Shown in pieces: positions 62,001 to 64,000 of a stretch of 64,000 bases of DNA. The number at the start of each line of letters is the position of its first letter. Position 1 is the stretch's first letter. Both the position numbers and the translations under genes were made by a program. The notes below the pieces were generated by a model. That model was not told the origin of the DNA, did not search any database, and saw only the letters and a program-made list of their open reading frames with translations. The DNA comes from Butyrivibrio sp. VCB2006 (lineage in GTDB: Bacteria > Bacillota > Clostridia > Lachnospirales > Lachnospiraceae): contig NZ_ATVX01000002.1 in the NCBI RefSeq assembly GCF_000420945.1, positions 272,217 through 336,216 on the forward strand, given 5' to 3'.

Positions 62001-62639
62001 CTGAAGCTTAACTGAATTGGTGTTTTCAGGAAGATAGTAAGCTGTGGTTGCACTGGAAATGGCATCGATATCCTCTTCCCCTACCATTTTGGAGGCAAAA
62101 GAGCCAACGAGACGGATGAATAATTTCTTTTCAGGGACAGTTTCTTCCTGCTCCGGCTCCTGTGGCTCATCCTGCTGAATTTCAAAGGTTTCTATAGCAT
62201 ATTCATTTCCAAACCAGCTTTCGCTGACTGTAGTCTTTTTTACGCCAATTTTATGTGTGGCACTTTCTGTTGAAAGGGTAACTATATTGTCTCCCTCTTC
62301 AAAATCTGAAGGATAAAAATAAATAGCATTACCGCTTTTAACATAAGTGCCCTTAGCGTTATATCCATAGTAGCTATAGTTTGGTTCATAAGGGATTTCT
62401 TTTTCCCCAATCAGAACCTTAAGCCCCTTTTGGACAATTTCAAATAATTTTTCGCCGCTATAGCCAAAGGTAAATACCACAGCGCCTCCGGATAATTCTA
62501 CGCTGCTAAGCTTGATTCCATCAGAATCTCCTTCATTAGCAGCATATACAGTTGTTCCAGGAAAAAACATAGATACAGTCACAAGAACTGCACAGAGAAA
62601 AGAAAGAATTCTCTTCCCCACGACTTTAACTTTTTTCAT
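56028..62639 (-). CDS. Giant surface protein with FMN-binding (flavinylation) domain and GLUG-type repeats
   Basis: A 2203-residue secreted protein. Signal peptide: residues 1-33 (ILSFLCAVLVTVSMFFPGTT). An Ig-like region and beta-helix-like stretch follow. Residues about 690-775 form an FMN_bind domain with DTVTGATLSS (749-758); ApbE would attach FMN to Thr755. Three long repeats begin DPYRISNVKEL, NPYRIATKKQL and NPYLIANEEQL (about 800, 1120 and 1585), each with a 'FDGxGHTIS' turn and GLUG-like GGIVG units. A degenerate second FMN_bind-like unit lies near 1510-1570. The C-terminus has an LPKTG stretch, a Lys-rich zone, an acidic zone, one membrane helix and basic tail. It may shuttle electrons or bind fibre at the surface. 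Confidence 0.85.
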   Translation of the reverse strand: MKKVKVVGKRILSFLCAVLVTVSMFFPGTTVYAANEGDSDGIKLSSVELSGGAVVFTFGYSGEKLFEIVQKGLKVLIGEKEIPYEPNYSYYGYNAKGTYVKSGNAIYFYPSDFEEGDNIVTLSTESATHKIGVKKTTVSESWFGNEYAIETFEIQQDEPQEPEQEETVPEKKLFIRLVGSFASKMVGEEDIDAISSATTAYYLPENTNSVKLQAALVDYAASVSDVTEEDWHELSYFNQEDGAIRVNDDPTKTRIVMEPECPGVEGSYNIFTGDVILSGKPESAGTYNVYVDFTDTEGRTATSNGVTFTVNGLDEKLVDRLTLENSTQTSDGQYIYDQEPWYIEEFGSYTVVVPKEIKAWYGSHTMGTYSELGKAISLTNGEEPVQTLVIPEGCNLTMVNVRVHSGVKIVVQSGAKFSIRQSTIEGIVEVENGGSFSCDYVDYGDNAGFIYGSAVNGQIRLKDGSTIENARIISHTNYSARDDVNRRNQAPVVVVEGNVNVKGDVYILADEAPNGSYGQTALQVNGTLNIPEGSTVAAFGGGSSNLTAKGGDAVVMAGGLIQGDGSLIAVGGFGMNLTADRSLLGGGAAICGDGKLDVQRVYAEGGSSFDTMVEPVQGNILVSTNTKITASYGKNNGETSDKYWHGTGDNNTVPVVSQYFENSGNPEPTDPESSEPSNDEKKYKDGTYIGVGQGKKGEITLSVTISGGKVTDISEVSQNETPSFWEKAKTLLETIKNRQPGATDVEAIDTVTGATLSSKGIKYAVMDAYNQAAKALENEEEFDITDVTLSGSGTWSDPYRISNVKELMKFARTVDEGTNYSGEYVSFAEDIDLSKVENFNTIGTEDGFSSFAGTFDGNGHTISNMKIKAENAANAGFFTVLNSNAVVKNLKLVNAKVEASGDYSLYAGLVAGNIKKAAMIDHCEASGTLIVKTDTQTVEAGGIVGNMMLKSAVLNCSSDVAIKAELSEENVADFGGIAGLSKMNALVLNSSSKGTISVSESDSVQAGGIIGNAMGKTFNVVSSVNVQSTGNVGSVFGLLDSFATASDYYTTITDIKAVGNTEETPNTEITEKQLNSNISGLHQTYSAYDFYKWVESDSSFKLSEELWHETVIDASIFDGGDGSAENPYRIATKKQLVNFAASLDTEILYDGKYVELAADIDISDIANWEPIGKSEFAFNGSFDGKGHTISGLKEGTKESPRKLSTNLEDFSNALGLFGTLGVDAVVKNVNLTGVEMYVYRDDASFVGGIVGYMQGLTDEGSRKGAIIDNCYVQGTIYSTTHEKNAYVGGIAARQYKGAIINCHSDVDLRSTVEYGESIAAVGGITGMTNRGLVANCYSEGSYFGSMVRDIENEIEGMSSVGGLIGVDAGDVVNSYVSGDTTSEHYSIYTGAVTGWITGIGKAYQCYYDQNTNMFIAGRREAQVQAYGTKTVGGVNEEGVAYEGGVADLLDAYNADTYAKVADKLNDNFSSFAIDITKYGLSNDSLRKWTYNGSKVVLGGDYATATYVQPEAEKVPVTPLVMQDGIWYGRDSAATVTVKIEVKEGAIVAEDVLTGSKDDTENYEKALERAKSKAIYGDWTGYGKGDASKFAGGNGTKENPYLIANEEQLRYIAKSICEDETWDGKYFKQTADITLSGEDWTPIGFAVKAKIKGDPVLYSAYPFRGCFDGGNHTISGMKIGDRVNPASMYTAAMFGFTGGDYESNLLYGDDVFKVEIKNINLRDIFINNEVPYDTYTAGLVGTGQNGVFIDNCSVTGKISVKADDIASRGAGLAASMLRGAATNSWTDVTIRAITVEGDVYAGGMFSVTNRINAINCYTLGDVYGTANTNNKVHIGGFTGMAGAFQYNCYAMGNVTSSRPTIDIGIADGRIANIAYDRNCYFNSDARLTENGVVLESVYTGADGTGSSKDTTFGKTAAEIGSQSFADLLNQNVDNVVSELEAADEELGGIMSIYYQGGVSGLKRWKIEGGKAVLVAKENAAESGSDNKPGTDNKPGNENKPSAGGQSGNENQSSSTDRQNGGNSGNNESSGSGSTSADSGSSESSSRGSVNNNSSNVLPKTGASAVLGASKTQTTIDNKTEKSQTVKKSTTNKKSSKQENVPETEVVENVDEESLTQAKEETADAVENTDDNAEIKDSALEEKETDITEAADQEKTEISDGEVPLSDGTVVSNQVSPVTIVLIVILAVVFVSGGIVIRKRLFKKF

Positions 62640-62700
62640 CTTACCCCCTAAATATATTGTTTATTTAATTAACTGTGTCATCCGTGATGGCAGCAGCATT

Positions 62701-62732
62701 GTTAGTATATGCTAACCATGTATAGTGCACAA
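62701..62732 (-). promoter_or_regulatory. Promoter and dyad upstream of the giant surface gene
   Basis: TTGTGC (62732-62727) and TATACT (62709-62704) are 17 bases apart on the minus strand. The near-palindrome GTTAGTATATGCTAAC (62701-62716) covers the -10 and could be an operator. A TGATAA-TTT-TTATCA dyad lies at 62743-62757. Confidence 0.5.
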
Positions 62733-62783
62733 TATCTTCAGTTGATAATTTTTATCATTAGGGTTTTGATTACTTTTTTACAT

Positions 62784-62824
62784 AAAAAATCAGGGCAGGT
62801 TTCAACTTGCGAAACCCGCCCTGA
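62784..62824 (-). terminator. Intrinsic terminator of the 62870 gene
   Basis: TCAGGGCGGGTTTC pairs with GAAACCTGCCCTGA around a 7-base loop, followed by TTTTTT on the minus strand. Confidence 0.85.
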
Positions 62825-62869
62825 ATATATCCTTTTGAGGGATATGTGTGTGATTTATAATAAAACTGA

Positions 62870-64000
62870 TTATTTCTTGTCAGTCTTATTAGTAACTTTG
62901 ATGTTCTTTCTTCTGATGTACTCCTCAGTTGTAAGACCTGCAGCTGCTGCAAGAACTACAACGATCCACCATGGGAAGCTCTTCTGAGACTCCTCAGTTG
63001 GCATTGCTGCCTTAGCTGTATCCTCTTCTACGATAGTTACAGCCTCCTGACCATTTGTCTCATCCTTTGTCTCTTCAACAACTTCTGAAGCCTTTGTCTC
63101 TTCTGCCATTACAGCTTCCTTATTATCATCAGCCTTAGCTACAACTACATCTGAAGATGTTGACTTAGCTTTTGAAGAAGACTTCTTTGTGCTTACAGCT
63201 ACCATCTTCTTAGCACCAAGAACCGCTGCGCCAGCCTGTGATGAAGGAGTGTTAGCTGCATTTGATACTGCAGGAGTAACAACAATTGCTGTGTCTGATG
63301 AAGAATCTGAAGATGATCCGAAATTTGAGTCTGAGCCAGCGTTTCCGCTTTCTGAATCGTTAGAAGAATTCTCTTCTCTCTCTCTTGCTTCTCTTTCTGC
63401 TCTTTCTCTAGCTTCTCTTTCTTTTCTTTCCTTTTCAGCTATCTCGTTCTTCTTTTCGTTAAGCTTTTCTTCAGCCTTCTCAAGTTCCTGATCAGCCTTC
63501 TCTTTGTCCTTCTCAGCCTGTTCAAACTTCTTCTGAGCAGCTTCGTACTTCTGATTAAGCTCATTAAGCCTGTTTGTGGTATCATCTAAGCTCTGATTGC
63601 CAATAGAATCAGTAAGCACTGCTATCTTATTCTTAAGCTCACCAAGTTTGTTTTGTGCAGCCTGAAGTTTCTCTTCTGCTGCCTGTGCAGCTTTTTCAAG
63701 ATTAGTGTAGTTTTCAAGAACAGCTTTGTACTCTTCTGCGTACTTCTTAGCCTGCTTTGCTGCTGCCTCAGCTTCTTCCTGTTTCTTAGAAAGATCATCA
63801 GCCTTCTTCTCGGCATCTTTGATGCCTTCATCGGCCTTTTTACCAGCTTCGATAGTCTCTCTATTTGAAGTTGCAAGATTAGTTGCCTTATCCTGAGCAT
63901 CCTTTAAGTCCTTGGCTGCCTGCTCGCCATCTGCAATAATCTGCTTCTTGTCATCTTCAAGCTTTGTTGCTTTATCCTGAGCATCCTTCAAGTCCTTGGC
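62870..64000 (-). CDS. Coiled-coil surface protein, 3' part only
   Basis: The gene runs off the right edge; at least 376 residues are seen. They form a long coiled coil rich in Lys, Ala, Asp and Glu with near-identical repeats (KDLKDAQDKATKLE and KDLKDAQDKATNLA; the DNA repeat is visible at 63886-63930 and 63961-64000). A Ser-rich, low-complexity stretch follows. The C-terminus (AGAAVLGAKKMVAVSTKKSS, acidic zone, WWIVVVLAAAAGLTTEEY, basic tail) matches the end of the giant protein next door. Export and surface anchoring are likely; function is unknown. Confidence 0.75.
   Translation of the reverse strand, partial: AKDLKDAQDKATKLEDDKKQIIADGEQAAKDLKDAQDKATNLATSNRETIEAGKKADEGIKDAEKKADDLSKKQEEAEAAAKQAKKYAEEYKAVLENYTNLEKAAQAAEEKLQAAQNKLGELKNKIAVLTDSIGNQSLDDTTNRLNELNQKYEAAQKKFEQAEKDKEKADQELEKAEEKLNEKKNEIAEKERKEREARERAEREAREREENSSNDSESGNAGSDSNFGSSSDSSSDTAIVVTPAVSNAANTPSSQAGAAVLGAKKMVAVSTKKSSSKAKSTSSDVVVAKADDNKEAVMAEETKASEVVEETKDETNGQEAVTIVEEDTAKAAMPTEESQKSFPWWIVVVLAAAAGLTTEEYIRRKNIKVTNKTDKK

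Noticed and set aside
1..64000. tRNA or rRNA genes
   Set aside because: No TTCGA-stem pattern with acceptor and anticodon arms, and no rRNA segments, were recognised in the gaps.

Overview
The window looks like a chromosome segment of a low-GC, anaerobic Firmicute of the Lachnospiraceae, most like Butyrivibrio or Pseudobutyrivibrio. This rests on the asp23-nusB-xseA-xseB-ispA-dxs-tlyA-nadK-argR-recN gene order, strong AGGAGG-type ribosome sites, DUF1836 and YoaP-type genes, and surface proteins carrying an AVLGA motif. That is an inference from gene content; no rRNA or tRNA gene was recognised. Most genes lie on the minus strand.

Layout. 1-8.4 kb: partial nudC, a marR gene divergent from a membrane-anchored alpha/beta hydrolase, a three-gene operon with a J-domain membrane protein, queT under a preQ1-I riboswitch, and a chemotaxis receptor. 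8.6-22.2 kb: a PurF paralog without the catalytic Cys, then many single metabolic or hypothetical genes (PPOX-like, methyltransferase, DUF402, ComEC-like MBL, nucleotidase, cstA with a coupled partner, a kinase-fold protein, hydrolase, deacetylase, YhhN) and a repeat-bearing lipoprotein. 22.3-23.6 kb: a PD-(D/E)XK-like gene followed upstream by eight 52-bp dyad units in perfect register. 23.9-35.6 kb: an 11.6-kb accessory block bounded by two direct copies of the rlmD 3' end. It holds a PqqD-kinase / leader-bearing beta-sandwich protein / ABC exporter cassette, three GNATs plus a truncated one, a TetR gene with twin operators, and two large zinc-ribbon/Vsr-like nucleases with a broken third copy. 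35.5-55.8 kb: core housekeeping genes (rlmD, pcrA, DUF1836, recN to asp23, a transglutaminase lipoprotein, prfC, pnp, rpsO). 56.0-64.0 kb: a 2203-residue flavinylated-type surface protein and the end of a coiled-coil surface protein.

How the genes work together. The core operon joins isoprenoid supply (dxs, ispA), NAD phosphorylation, arginine regulation and DNA repair (xseAB, recN, pcrA). The accessory block looks like cargo that entered at the rlmD 3' end: export or modification of a small beta-sandwich protein, acetyltransferases, and possible nucleic-acid defence. The best candidates for something undescribed are the 52-bp dyad array with its adjacent nuclease-like gene, and the PqqD-kinase/ABC/leader-protein cassette.
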